DNA from: an uncultured Collinsella sp.
Lineage (GTDB): Bacteria; Actinomycetota; Coriobacteriia; Coriobacteriales; Coriobacteriaceae
Direction: 5' to 3'
Length of the DNA stretch: 17,750 nt
Assembly (NCBI GenBank): GCA_958421655.1
Contig: CATZMG010000048.1
Location: forward strand, 1-17,750
Position 1 is the stretch's first letter. The number at the start of each line of letters is the position of its first letter. The translations under genes were made by a program, and so were the position numbers. Shown piece by piece: positions 1-7,082 of this stretch. The notes below the pieces were generated by a model. The model ran no database searches, was not told where the DNA came from, and saw only the letters and a program-made list of their open reading frames with translations.

Positions 1-19
1 GATGAAAGGGGTAATCGAG

Positions 20-2137
20 ATGGCATCTGCTGCGAAGCGTGACGGTCGCGCCGTGGTGACCACATGCGGGGGATGCTATGCCGATTGCGCCTTTGCGGCA
101 CGCGTTGAGGATGGGCGTGTGGTGGCTAAGTTGCCGGTGCCAGGGCATCCGTGCGCGGCGCGAGCCCTGTGTGCCCGCGGGCGGCATCGCCTGGCAATGC
201 CGTTTGACGAGCACGACCGCATCATGCACCCCATGCGCCGACGAGCTGATGGCTCGGGGTTCGATGCGATTTCGTGGGATGAGGCGTTTGCTCAGATTGC
301 CAAGCGTCTTTTGGGGATTGTTGACGGACATGGTCCGCGCGCGCTGGGCATGACGCTCGGCGTGCCCTCGTTCGACCGTTACTGGGCGTATCGCTTTATG
401 CATGCGCTTGGTTCTCCCAACGTGTACGGTGCCGACGGCGCCTGCGAGGTAAGCCGTCTCACCGGCTGGGAGCACAGCCTGGGCTATAGTCCCGCCTCCG
501 ACCTTGCGCATACCGATTGCATCATGTACCTGGGGCGTTCCATCGTCGATTCGTCGACGATGGGGGCCGTTGATGCGCTCAACGATGCTCGTCGCCGTGG
601 GGCGAAGATTATCGTGGTCGACCCCCGGCGCAGCGGCTCGGCTGCGCTTGCCGACCGCTGGCTGCGCGTGCGCCCGGGCTGCGACCTGGCCTTGCTGCTG
701 GGCATTGCGCATGTGCTCATTGCCGAGGGCCTGTACGACCACGAGTTCGTTGCCCGCTACACCACGGGTTTTGACGAGCTGGCGCAGGCGGCCGCTGCTT
801 GGACGCCCAAATGGGCCGAGTCGATGTGCGACGTGCCGGCTACAGAGATTGTCGCCACGGCGCGCGATCTAGCTGCCGCCGCGCCTGCCGCCGTGGTGGA
901 TGCGGGTTTTCATGGCGGCATCGGCATCGCGTATGCCAACAGCACCCAGACCGCGCGCGCGATTTGTCTGGTCGATGTGCTGCTGGGCTGCATCGGACAC
1001 GCGGGCGGTGCCCTCAATCCACCCACGCCGCTTGCGTTGGGCGATTTGGACCCTGCGCGTTTCGCGACGCCGTCGATGCCACGTGAACCCAAGTTGGGGT
1101 CCGAGCGCTATCCACTGGTCGATCCGGTGCGCGGCCTGTGCACGACCATCGGTCAGTCGATTCTTGCCGGCGATTTGCGTGGGCTCATCGTCTATGCCAG
1201 CAACCCCGGTGCGGGCTATGGCAATGCGCAGGCTTGGTTGGGTATTTTGCAGCAGCTCGACTTGCTCGTGACGATTGATATTCGCTGGTCCGAGACGGCG
1301 CGTGCTTCTGATTTCGTGCTGCCCGACGTGACGTATCTGGAGGTTGACCGCGGCGTGGGAACGGTGACAGGCGCCAACGATGCGCGCGTGTTCTACCGCA
1401 ACGCCGTGCTGCCTGTGCGGCATGACGACACACGTCCCGGTCGGGAGATTTTTGCCGGTCTGGCGCAGGCGTGTGGCGTGGGCGAGTACTTCCAGTTTAC
1501 GTCTGACGATCTGGCGGCTGCCCAGGTGGCGCCGTTTGGAATTGACCTCGCTGCGCTCAAGGAGCGTGGCTGGGCCGATACGGGCATGGCGCTGCCGACG
1601 CGCACGGGTGAGCCGGTGATTCCGCTTGCCGGCGGCAAGATTGCGCTGGCAAGCGACATATGGGAGCGAGCTGGCATGGGTCGTGTGCCCAACTGGATCG
1701 CTCCCATGGTGGAGCCCGGTCCGGGGATGTTTCGCCTCATTAGCGGCAACCGTCCCTTTGAGTCGCACACCTCGCGCAGGCTTGCAGCCCAAGGTGCCGC
1801 CGAGGCTGGATCGGATCTGGATGCCGTGCAGATGAATGCCGATGCTGCTGCGCACATGGGCATCGCCGACGGCGAGATCGTCGAACTCGTGAGCGATATG
1901 GGCCGCGACCGCGTGCGCGTGGAGACGACGCCGTATCTGCATCCGGCGTGCATCTTTACGTCGGCCGCCCCCGGCGGGCGTTCGTTTGGCGCCGATGCCG
2001 GTGGCGCTCAAGCCTTGGGCGTGGGCCCGCTCGACCACACGCCGTTGCGTTGGGACCCGTTGACGGGCGCCGCGCTCACCCAGGAAAACGCCGTTCGCGT
2101 GGAAAAGATCGCGGCGCGCGAGGATAATAGCGATTGA
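20..2137 (+). CDS. Molybdopterin-dependent oxidoreductase, DMSO reductase (CISM) family, Cys-type
   Basis: Catalytic subunit of a bis-MGD molybdenum or tungsten oxidoreductase; the substrate cannot be read from sequence. Numbered from ATG 20 (705 aa), the N-terminus carries a 4Fe-4S motif C16-x2-C19-x3-C23-x27-C51. The Mo-ligand position is Cys142 in GADGACEVSR (codon TGC at 443), not TGA/Sec. The C-terminal third, from about residue 565 (RLISGNRPFESHT), is the dinucleotide-binding domain. No twin-arginine or other signal peptide is visible, so it is probably cytoplasmic. ATG 20 is preferred over ATG 2 because AAGGGG at 6-11 lies 8 nt before it; a start further upstream cannot be excluded because the window begins here. 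No electron-transfer or membrane partner is seen downstream; partners could lie before base 1. Family confident, specific reaction unknown. Confidence 0.88.
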   Translation: MASAAKRDGRAVVTTCGGCYADCAFAARVEDGRVVAKLPVPGHPCAARALCARGRHRLAMPFDEHDRIMHPMRRRADGSGFDAISWDEAFAQIAKRLLGIVDGHGPRALGMTLGVPSFDRYWAYRFMHALGSPNVYGADGACEVSRLTGWEHSLGYSPASDLAHTDCIMYLGRSIVDSSTMGAVDALNDARRRGAKIIVVDPRRSGSAALADRWLRVRPGCDLALLLGIAHVLIAEGLYDHEFVARYTTGFDELAQAAAAWTPKWAESMCDVPATEIVATARDLAAAAPAAVVDAGFHGGIGIAYANSTQTARAICLVDVLLGCIGHAGGALNPPTPLALGDLDPARFATPSMPREPKLGSERYPLVDPVRGLCTTIGQSILAGDLRGLIVYASNPGAGYGNAQAWLGILQQLDLLVTIDIRWSETARASDFVLPDVTYLEVDRGVGTVTGANDARVFYRNAVLPVRHDDTRPGREIFAGLAQACGVGEYFQFTSDDLAAAQVAPFGIDLAALKERGWADTGMALPTRTGEPVIPLAGGKIALASDIWERAGMGRVPNWIAPMVEPGPGMFRLISGNRPFESHTSRRLAAQGAAEAGSDLDAVQMNADAAAHMGIADGEIVELVSDMGRDRVRVETTPYLHPACIFTSAAPGGRSFGADAGGAQALGVGPLDHTPLRWDPLTGAALTQENAVRVEKIAAREDNSD

Positions 2138-2167
2138 TTGACTCAGCCGATCGAATTGGCTGATAGT
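2138..2167 (+). promoter_or_regulatory. Putative selA promoter with a palindrome in its spacer
   Basis: TTGACT (2138-2143) matches the -35 consensus at 5 of 6 positions and GATAGT (2162-2167) matches the -10 at 4 of 6, with an 18-nt spacer. The spacer region is almost entirely a dyad: TCAGCCGAT (2143-2151), 3-nt centre, ATTGGCTGA (2155-2163), nine pairs including one G-T. It begins just after the stop codon of the upstream molybdoenzyme. This could be an operator, or a weak hairpin between genes; there is no T-tract, so it is a poor terminator. Confidence 0.42.
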
Positions 2168-2213
2168 TTGACGTTCGAATGATTGATTCACTTTTGGTTT
2201 TGAAAGGCCGCAC

Positions 2214-3671
2214 ATGAGCGATAGCCAGAACATGTCCGATGAGGTGCGCGCCCGCCTGCGCGCCATTCCATCCGTCAACGAGCTGCTTGCCGAGTGGCCG
2301 GTAGTGAAGGCGGCGGGGGAGACCTGCGACGCGGTGGTGCATGCCGCCGTCACGGCCGAGCTCGACGAGGAGCGCACTGCGATTCGTGCCGGTGCCGCCC
2401 CGCGTTCCAAGCGCGAGCTGGCCTCGGCCATCGAGTGGCGTGCGCATCGCTCCGCGCTGCCGAGCCTGCGTCCCGCCGTCAACGCCACGGGTGTGGTTAT
2501 CCATACCAACTTGGGTCGCGCCCCGCTCGCGGAATCGGCTGCCAAAGCCGTGGCCGAGGTCGCGCGCGGCTACAGCACGCTCGAGTACAGCGTGGACTCC
2601 TGTTCGCGTGGGTCGCGCAAGGAGCACGCCGCGCAGCTGATCCGCTCGCTTACCGGTGCCGAGGACGCGCTGGTCGTTAACAACAACGCCGCCGCTGTGC
2701 TGCTGGTGCTGGCGACCCATGCCGCAGGCAAGGAGGTCATCGTCAGCCGCGGCGAGCTTGTCGAGATCGGCGGCAGCTTCCGCATCCCCGATGTCATGGC
2801 GGCTTCGGGCGCCAAACTCGTCGAGGTCGGGGCTACCAACCGCACGCATTTGAGCGACTACGAGCGCGCCATCACGCCCGATACGGCGATGATCCTTAAG
2901 GTCCATCCTTCCAACTATCGCATCGAGGGTTTCCACGAGGAGGTAGGTTCTCGGGAGCTTGCCTCCCTGGCCCACAAGCATGGTCTGCTGTTCTACGAGG
3001 ACCAGGGGTCGGGCGCGCTGTTGCCCGACGACATCTTGGTGCGCGGCGGCGAAGAAACCACGCCGGCTTCGGTTTCGGCGGGGCTCGATATCGTGTCGTG
3101 CTCGGGTGATAAGCTGCTGGGTGCCGCGCAGGCGGGCATTATCATGGGTCGTCGCGATCTGGTCCAGGCCTGCGGGTCGCATCCGCTTATGCGTGCCCTG
3201 CGCCCGGGCAAGCTCGCACTGGCGGCGCTCGAGGCTACACTGCGCATTTACATGGATGGGGCGGATGTGGCCCATCGCGATATTCCGGTGCTCAGCATGC
3301 TTACGCTGCCGCAGGCTCATTTGGAGCGACGTGCCCGCAAGCTGCGCGATCGTATGGTCGCCGGGCTCGACAAGGCCGGTTGCCCGTGCGCCGTTCAGGT
3401 GGAGATCGTCGAGGAATCGTCAACCCCCGGCGGTGGCTCGCTTCCTACCGTCGAGCTACCCACGATGTGCGTTGCCGTGCGTCTTGTTGACGCGCACCTG
3501 ACGGTCGATGCGCTCAAGCGCTCGCTTGTCCAGGACTTTGACACGCCGGTCGTCACGCGCGCCTCGCACGACCGCATTTTGTTTGATGTGCGCACACTCG
3601 TGGGCGACCGCGATATCGAGACGGCGGCATCGACGCTCGTCGCGTGCGTTGAGAAGGCGGTTGCACGATGA
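2214..3671 (+). CDS. selA: L-seryl-tRNA(Sec) selenium transferase SelA
   Basis: PLP enzyme that converts Ser-tRNA(Sec) to Sec-tRNA(Sec) using selenophosphate, in the cytoplasm. It is 485 aa, close to the bacterial SelA length (E. coli about 463). The N-terminal region has the usual SelA sequence (VNATGVVIHTNLGRAPL, about residues 88-104), and the Schiff-base lysine is K300 in SCSGDKLLGAAQAG. The stretch YSTLEYSVDS..GSRKEHA is also typical of the family. The start is set by GAAAGG (2202-2207), 6 nt before ATG 2214. The gene overlaps selB by 4 nt (ATGA), implying translational coupling. Together with selB and the selC tRNA downstream it forms the Sec-insertion machinery. SelD, the selenophosphate source, is not in the window. 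Confidence 0.96.
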   Translation: MSDSQNMSDEVRARLRAIPSVNELLAEWPVVKAAGETCDAVVHAAVTAELDEERTAIRAGAAPRSKRELASAIEWRAHRSALPSLRPAVNATGVVIHTNLGRAPLAESAAKAVAEVARGYSTLEYSVDSCSRGSRKEHAAQLIRSLTGAEDALVVNNNAAAVLLVLATHAAGKEVIVSRGELVEIGGSFRIPDVMAASGAKLVEVGATNRTHLSDYERAITPDTAMILKVHPSNYRIEGFHEEVGSRELASLAHKHGLLFYEDQGSGALLPDDILVRGGEETTPASVSAGLDIVSCSGDKLLGAAQAGIIMGRRDLVQACGSHPLMRALRPGKLALAALEATLRIYMDGADVAHRDIPVLSMLTLPQAHLERRARKLRDRMVAGLDKAGCPCAVQVEIVEESSTPGGGSLPTVELPTMCVAVRLVDAHLTVDALKRSLVQDFDTPVVTRASHDRILFDVRTLVGDRDIETAASTLVACVEKAVAR

Positions 3672-5635
3672 GTGAGGTTCAAGCGCTGGTGGAGTGTCCC
3701 GTTATCGTTGGCACGGCGGGCCACGTCGACCACGGTAAGTCGGCACTGATCGAGGCGTTGACCGGCAAGAATCCCGACCGTCTGGAGGTCGAGCGCCGTC
3801 GCGGTATGACCGTGGAGCTTGGCTTTGGCGAGCTGGCGCTGCCGAGCGGCAAGATCGTCGGCCTGGTCGACGTGCCGGGGCATGCGCACTACCTGCGCGC
3901 CATGGTGCAGGGTGCCACGGGCATCGATGTTGCCGTGTTGGTGGTTTCGGCCGTCGAGGGCGTGATGCCGCAGACCCGCGAGCACGTGCATGTGCTGGAG
4001 CTGCTGGGCGTCACGCATATGGTGGTCGCGCTGACGATGTGCGACCTTGCCGATGCCGAGATGACCGAGCTTGCCGAGCTCGATGTCGATGACTATTTGT
4101 CGGGTACCGTGTTTGCGGGCGCGCCGATTGTGCCCGTGTCGTCTAAGACGGGCGAGGGGATCGACGGGCTGCTTGCGGTGCTCGACGAGCAGGTAAGTGC
4201 CTGCTGGGATGCCTGCCGCGACCGTGCCGAGCGCACCGATGCCGCGCCGCGCCTGCCGATTGACCGCTGCTTTACGATTAAGGGCGTCGGCACTGTCGTA
4301 ACGGGAACGCTGCACGATGCGCCGGTTGCGGTGGGCGACGAGCTGATGGCTTTGCCGTCGCGTACGGTCTGTCGCGTGCGCGGGATTCAGGTGCATGGCG
4401 ATACGCCGCGCGCGCTGCCTGGTCAGCGTGTGGCGCTCAACCTAGTTGGTGACGGTGTCGCGGCGCTTGACCGTGGTGAGATGCTGGGCGTGGCGGACCG
4501 CTTTGGCCAGACGTTGCGCTTTATGATGACGTTCACCTACCTGGGCCGCGAGGGCACCAAGCCGCGCGTGCTCGAGTCGGGCGCGCGTGTGCATGTGATG
4601 GCCGGCACGGCCGAGGTCGTCGGCCGCATCATGCTTTTGGAGGGCGAGGCCCCCATGGCGGTGGGCGAGACCCGTACCGTGCAGGTGCGCCTGGAGGAGC
4701 CGCTGCCGCTGTGTGCCGGAGACCATGCCGTGGTGCTGTCGTATTCGCCCGTTATGCTCATCGGCGGCGGGCGCGTGCTGCTTTCGCGCTGCCGCCGCTC
4801 GCGCGAGCTTTCAGCCGGCGAGCGCGCACTGTTTGCGGCGCTTGAGTCCGGCGATACCGCGGGCGGTGTGGGCGCTTGGCTGGCACTGCAGATGCTGCCG
4901 GTTACGGCGGTTGATGTTGCCGAGGCTTTGGATCTTGGTGTCGGCGAGGTCGATGCCGCACTGCGCGGGTTGGTGGCGCAGGGCTCCGTTCGCATGCTTT
5001 CCGTGGGCGATGCGGACCACTTGGCGGATGCCGCGGTGCTCGACGCCGCGATGGATGCACTGGCGGCGACCCTGTCAGCCATGCATGCGGCGTCTCCCAA
5101 GGAGACGGGCTTTACACCCGGCGCCGTTGCCCATGCTGCGTGGCCTGCCGCTGATGAAGGCGTTGCCGCGGCTCTGATTGCCGAGGGCTGCGCGCGTGGC
5201 GTATGCGCTGCCGAGGGGGCCGAGGTGTTCGACCCGCACTCCGCTGCCGCCGCGGCGCGTGTAGTGCGAGAGGCCCGCGAACGTATCGTTGCCTTGCTGG
5301 ACGAAGCCGGCCTCGATGCACCGACATTGCCTGAGGTGGGCGAGCAGTTGCAGCTCGATCGCGACACCATGACGCGTGCCCTGCGCGAGCTTTCGCTCAA
5401 TCGCTCGATCGTGAAGGTCGAGCGCGACGTTGCCTTGTCCGCCACCGTGGAGTCGCATGCGCGCGAGCTTGTCGCTGTCGCTATCGAGGCTGCCGGGGGC
5501 GCTGCCACCACGAGCGTACTGCGCGAGGCCCTGGGTGTGTCGCGCAAACGCGCCATCAGCATCTTGGAGCACCTGGATGCCGTGCGCTTCACGGTGCTCG
5601 ACAAGGATTCCGGCGGCCTGCGTTCCCTGCGCTAG
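3668..5635 (+). CDS. selB: Selenocysteine-specific elongation factor SelB
   Basis: GTPase that delivers Sec-tRNA(Sec) to the ribosome at UGA codons marked by a SECIS element. It is 655 aa (E. coli 614). The EF-Tu-like G domain has G1 GHVDHGKS (residues 18-25), the switch-I threonine in RRGMTVELGFGEL, G3 DVPGH (68-72) and G5 VSSKTGEG. Beta-barrel domains follow, then a C-terminal winged-helix region from about residue 370 that would bind SECIS; the last 60 residues, including AGGAATTSVLREALGVSRKRAISILEHLD, look like a winged helix. Oddity: the G4 motif reads T123-M-C-D126, where NKxD/TKxD is expected, so the guanine-stacking lysine is Met124. ATG 3668 overlaps the selA stop. Confidence 0.96.
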   Translation: MSEVQALVECPVIVGTAGHVDHGKSALIEALTGKNPDRLEVERRRGMTVELGFGELALPSGKIVGLVDVPGHAHYLRAMVQGATGIDVAVLVVSAVEGVMPQTREHVHVLELLGVTHMVVALTMCDLADAEMTELAELDVDDYLSGTVFAGAPIVPVSSKTGEGIDGLLAVLDEQVSACWDACRDRAERTDAAPRLPIDRCFTIKGVGTVVTGTLHDAPVAVGDELMALPSRTVCRVRGIQVHGDTPRALPGQRVALNLVGDGVAALDRGEMLGVADRFGQTLRFMMTFTYLGREGTKPRVLESGARVHVMAGTAEVVGRIMLLEGEAPMAVGETRTVQVRLEEPLPLCAGDHAVVLSYSPVMLIGGGRVLLSRCRRSRELSAGERALFAALESGDTAGGVGAWLALQMLPVTAVDVAEALDLGVGEVDAALRGLVAQGSVRMLSVGDADHLADAAVLDAAMDALAATLSAMHAASPKETGFTPGAVAHAAWPAADEGVAAALIAEGCARGVCAAEGAEVFDPHSAAAAARVVREARERIVALLDEAGLDAPTLPEVGEQLQLDRDTMTRALRELSLNRSIVKVERDVALSATVESHARELVAVAIEAAGGAATTSVLREALGVSRKRAISILEHLDAVRFTVLDKDSGGLRSLR

Positions 5636-5660
5636 GCCGGTCACTCGCTCCCGCCTCCTC

Positions 5661-5727
5661 AGTTGCGGTGAAATAGTTCCTATTTGGAGGCTTTGGCAGC
5701 AAATACAGGAACTATTCCACCGCAACT
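5661..5727 (+). repeat. Long intergenic hairpin after selB
   Basis: A 20-nt arm at 5661-5680 (starting AGTTGCGGTG) is complementary to 5708-5727 at 19 of 20 positions. The stem continues with TATTT (5681-5685) pairing AAATA (5701-5705) across a 2-nt bulge, leaving a 15-nt loop. It lies 25 nt after the selB stop. A short T-run follows only at 5738-5743, so it is a poor classic terminator but could still end the selAB transcript. Length and near-perfect symmetry suggest a REP-like or palindromic repeat element. Confidence 0.6.
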
Positions 5728-5741
5728 TCTTGCTCGTCTTT

Positions 5742-5772
5742 TTGGGTTAGAGCCGTTTCGGTTTGGTAAAAT
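5742..5772 (+). promoter_or_regulatory. Putative selC promoter
   Basis: The -10 candidate TAAAAT (5767-5772) lies 12 nt before the mature 5' end of tRNA-Sec, the right distance for a tRNA promoter. TTGGGT (5742-5747) is a weak -35 candidate with a 19-nt spacer. Together with the terminator at 5891-5945 it makes selC a self-contained unit. Confidence 0.42.
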
Positions 5773-5784
5773 ACCGCCGCACTT

Positions 5785-5881
5785 GGGAACGGATGGGCTC
5801 CGGTGGGCTCCGCGGTCCTCAAAACCGTTGCGAGGCGTGCAAAACGTCTTGGATGTGTTCGATTCACATACGTTCCCGCCA
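5785..5881 (+). tRNA. selC: tRNA-Sec (anticodon UCA), selC
   Basis: Selenocysteine tRNA that reads UGA. The 97-nt gene, with CCA encoded, folds by hand into the bacterial tRNA-Sec form. Acceptor GGGAACG pairs CGTTCCC, with an eighth position G5792/A5870 mismatched. The 6-bp D stem GGGCTC/GGGCTC (5795-5800/5805-5810, two G-T pairs) has a 4-nt CGGT loop, as in E. coli selC. The anticodon loop CCTCAAA is at 5817-5823, with TCA at 5819-5821. The long variable arm GAGGCGT/ACGTCTT has 7 pairs with wobbles. The T stem ATGTG/CACAT has loop TTCGATT. G73 is followed by CCA. The 8+5 acceptor/T arrangement, extended D stem, UCA anticodon and position right after selAB make the call firm. Confidence 0.95.
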
Positions 5882-5890
5882 TACGCTACC

Positions 5891-5945
5891 AGCGCTTTTG
5901 TGCTCGCGGTCTTGCTGCGTGCCGCAAAGGCGCTGTTTTGTTTTT
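5891..5945 (+). terminator. Rho-independent terminator of selC
   Basis: Arm AGCGCTTTTGT (5891-5901) pairs with GCAAAGGCGCT (5924-5934), 11 pairs including two G-T. The T-rich tail GTTTTGTTTTT (5935-5945) follows. It starts 9 nt after the CCA end of selC. Confidence 0.75.
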
Positions 5946-5998
5946 GCACGAGCTTTTCGTAGCGCCGCTATTTCGGCGGCTGTATTTAGCTTCGTGCA
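5945..5998 (+). promoter_or_regulatory. Structured region before mobA
   Basis: TGCACGA (5945-5951) pairs TCGTGCA (5992-5998), and inside it CGCCG pairs CGGCG around CTATTT (about 5963-5978). It lies between the selC terminator and the mobA RBS, so it may be the mobA leader or overlap its promoter (TATTTA at 5983-5988 is a weak -10). It does not match a riboswitch I can name. Confidence 0.3.
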
Positions 5999-6035
5999 CC
6001 GGGTTTCGAGCATGCCGATGGAGGTGTTTTGCCGT

Positions 6036-6668
6036 ATGACTACCGTAAGACGTGCCAATCTTTCTTGTGTCGTCCAGGCGGGCGGGCTGTCCTCGCGCAT
6101 GGGCTGCGATAAGGCGCGCATGGCGTTTTGCGGCGAGCCGCTCATCGAGCGCGTGCTGGGTCGGCTGGCGTCAGTTGCCGGCGAGTTGGTCGTGACGACT
6201 TCGCGTCCCAGCGAGCTTGCCTACCTTGAGGAGCGCGCGTTTGGCGGCCTGGTACCGCGTGTGGTGGCGGACCTTGAAGGGCCGGCGGGCGCCATGCGCG
6301 GCATCGCGAGTTCGCTGACTGCGGCCCAGCTGCCTCTCGTTGCTATCGTCGCCTGTGATATGCCGTTTGTCTCGCCGGAACTCATCGGCGCGCTTGCCGA
6401 TCGTGTTGAGGCCGAGGCGCTCGATGTGTGCGTGCCGCGCGAGGAGCGTGGCATTGAGCCGCTTTGCGCTGTCTGGCGCCGTGACGCGTGTGCGCCGGTT
6501 GCCCAAGAGCTGCTCTCTTGCGACCGCCAGCGCATTCGCTGCCTGATCGACCGGGTGAACGCCGGTTATATGGATGAGCCGCAGATAGTTAAGGCCGCGG
6601 GCTCGACGCTCTGCTTCGAGAACGTCAATACGCCCGAGGAGTTTGCGGCGGCCGAGTTACTCGCCTAG
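6036..6668 (+). CDS. mobA: Molybdenum cofactor guanylyltransferase MobA
   Basis: Transfers GMP from GTP to Mo-molybdopterin to make the dinucleotide cofactor (MGD) used by DMSO-reductase-family enzymes, such as the one at the start of this window. It is 210 aa, normal for MobA (E. coli 194). The N-terminal nucleotidyltransferase signature QAGGLSSRMGCDK lies at residues 14-26, and the metal-binding Asp is D108 in ACDMPFVSPELI. The C-terminal NVNTPEEF is typical. The start is ATG 6036, 9 nt after a strong GGAGGTG (6020-6026); in-frame ATGs at 6012 and 6018 would put the SD inside the gene. The next gene begins 15 nt after the stop, so the two are probably cotranscribed. Some paralogues (MocA) transfer CMP instead; that alternative is less likely. 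Confidence 0.87.
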   Translation: MTTVRRANLSCVVQAGGLSSRMGCDKARMAFCGEPLIERVLGRLASVAGELVVTTSRPSELAYLEERAFGGLVPRVVADLEGPAGAMRGIASSLTAAQLPLVAIVACDMPFVSPELIGALADRVEAEALDVCVPREERGIEPLCAVWRRDACAPVAQELLSCDRQRIRCLIDRVNAGYMDEPQIVKAAGSTLCFENVNTPEEFAAAELLA

Positions 6669-6683
6669 ACGATTGGAGTTGCC

Positions 6684-7079
6684 ATGTCTCACGATATTTG
6701 TCCCGACACGGGAGAACCTTGCACTTGCGACGGGTCCGAACCCTGTACCTGCGGGTGCGGTGGCTGTGGACATACCGCGGAAGAGGAAGCGGCCGCCGCG
6801 GCGTATCGTGAGGCACACCGCGAAGCCCCGTCCGGTGACGCCCTCGATCACGAACGCAAGATTATCGTGTCGTTCGACAGCACCTTCGATGTGATGGAAT
6901 GCGAGCAGCTGTGCCTGGATGCCGGTGTGCCCGGGCGCATTATGCCTTTGCCCGGCTCCATCACCGCCGGCTGCGGCCTGTGCTGGGTCATGCCGTTCTC
7001 GGGCGATGCCCTCGCCACCTTCCGCGCCGCCACCGAGGGCCGCGTAACCCCCGCCGACTACCACCAGCTCGTCCTCTAG
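6684..7079 (+). CDS. DUF3343 protein with Cys-rich N-terminus (putative Se/S carrier)
   Basis: Small 131-aa cytoplasmic protein. Residues 40-131 resemble DUF3343 (FDSTFDVMECEQLCLDAGVPGRIMPLPGSITAGCGLCW), a family often found with selenium genes and proposed, not proven, to carry selenium or sulfur; the conserved cysteine would be C97 in AGCGLC, with C100 nearby. The first 30 residues add seven cysteines (C6, 13, 15, 21, 23, 25, 28) and contain EPCTC twice, suggesting metal or chalcogen binding. GGAG (6675-6678) lies 5 nt before ATG 6684. It follows mobA by 15 nt and closes the Se/Mo block. Family assignment is from pattern memory; the carrier role is inference from context. Confidence 0.72.
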   Translation: MSHDICPDTGEPCTCDGSEPCTCGCGGCGHTAEEEAAAAAYREAHREAPSGDALDHERKIIVSFDSTFDVMECEQLCLDAGVPGRIMPLPGSITAGCGLCWVMPFSGDALATFRAATEGRVTPADYHQLVL

Positions 7080-7082
7080 CTA

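Noticed and set aside
20..2137. Selenocysteine codon or SECIS in the first molybdoenzyme
   Set aside because: The Mo-ligand codon is TGC and the frame has no internal TGA; the only TGA is the terminal stop, followed by a different frame.
5763..6035. N-terminal extension of mobA back to 5763
   Set aside because: It would read through the tRNA-Sec gene and the selC terminator; the strong SD at 6020-6026 fixes the start at 6036.
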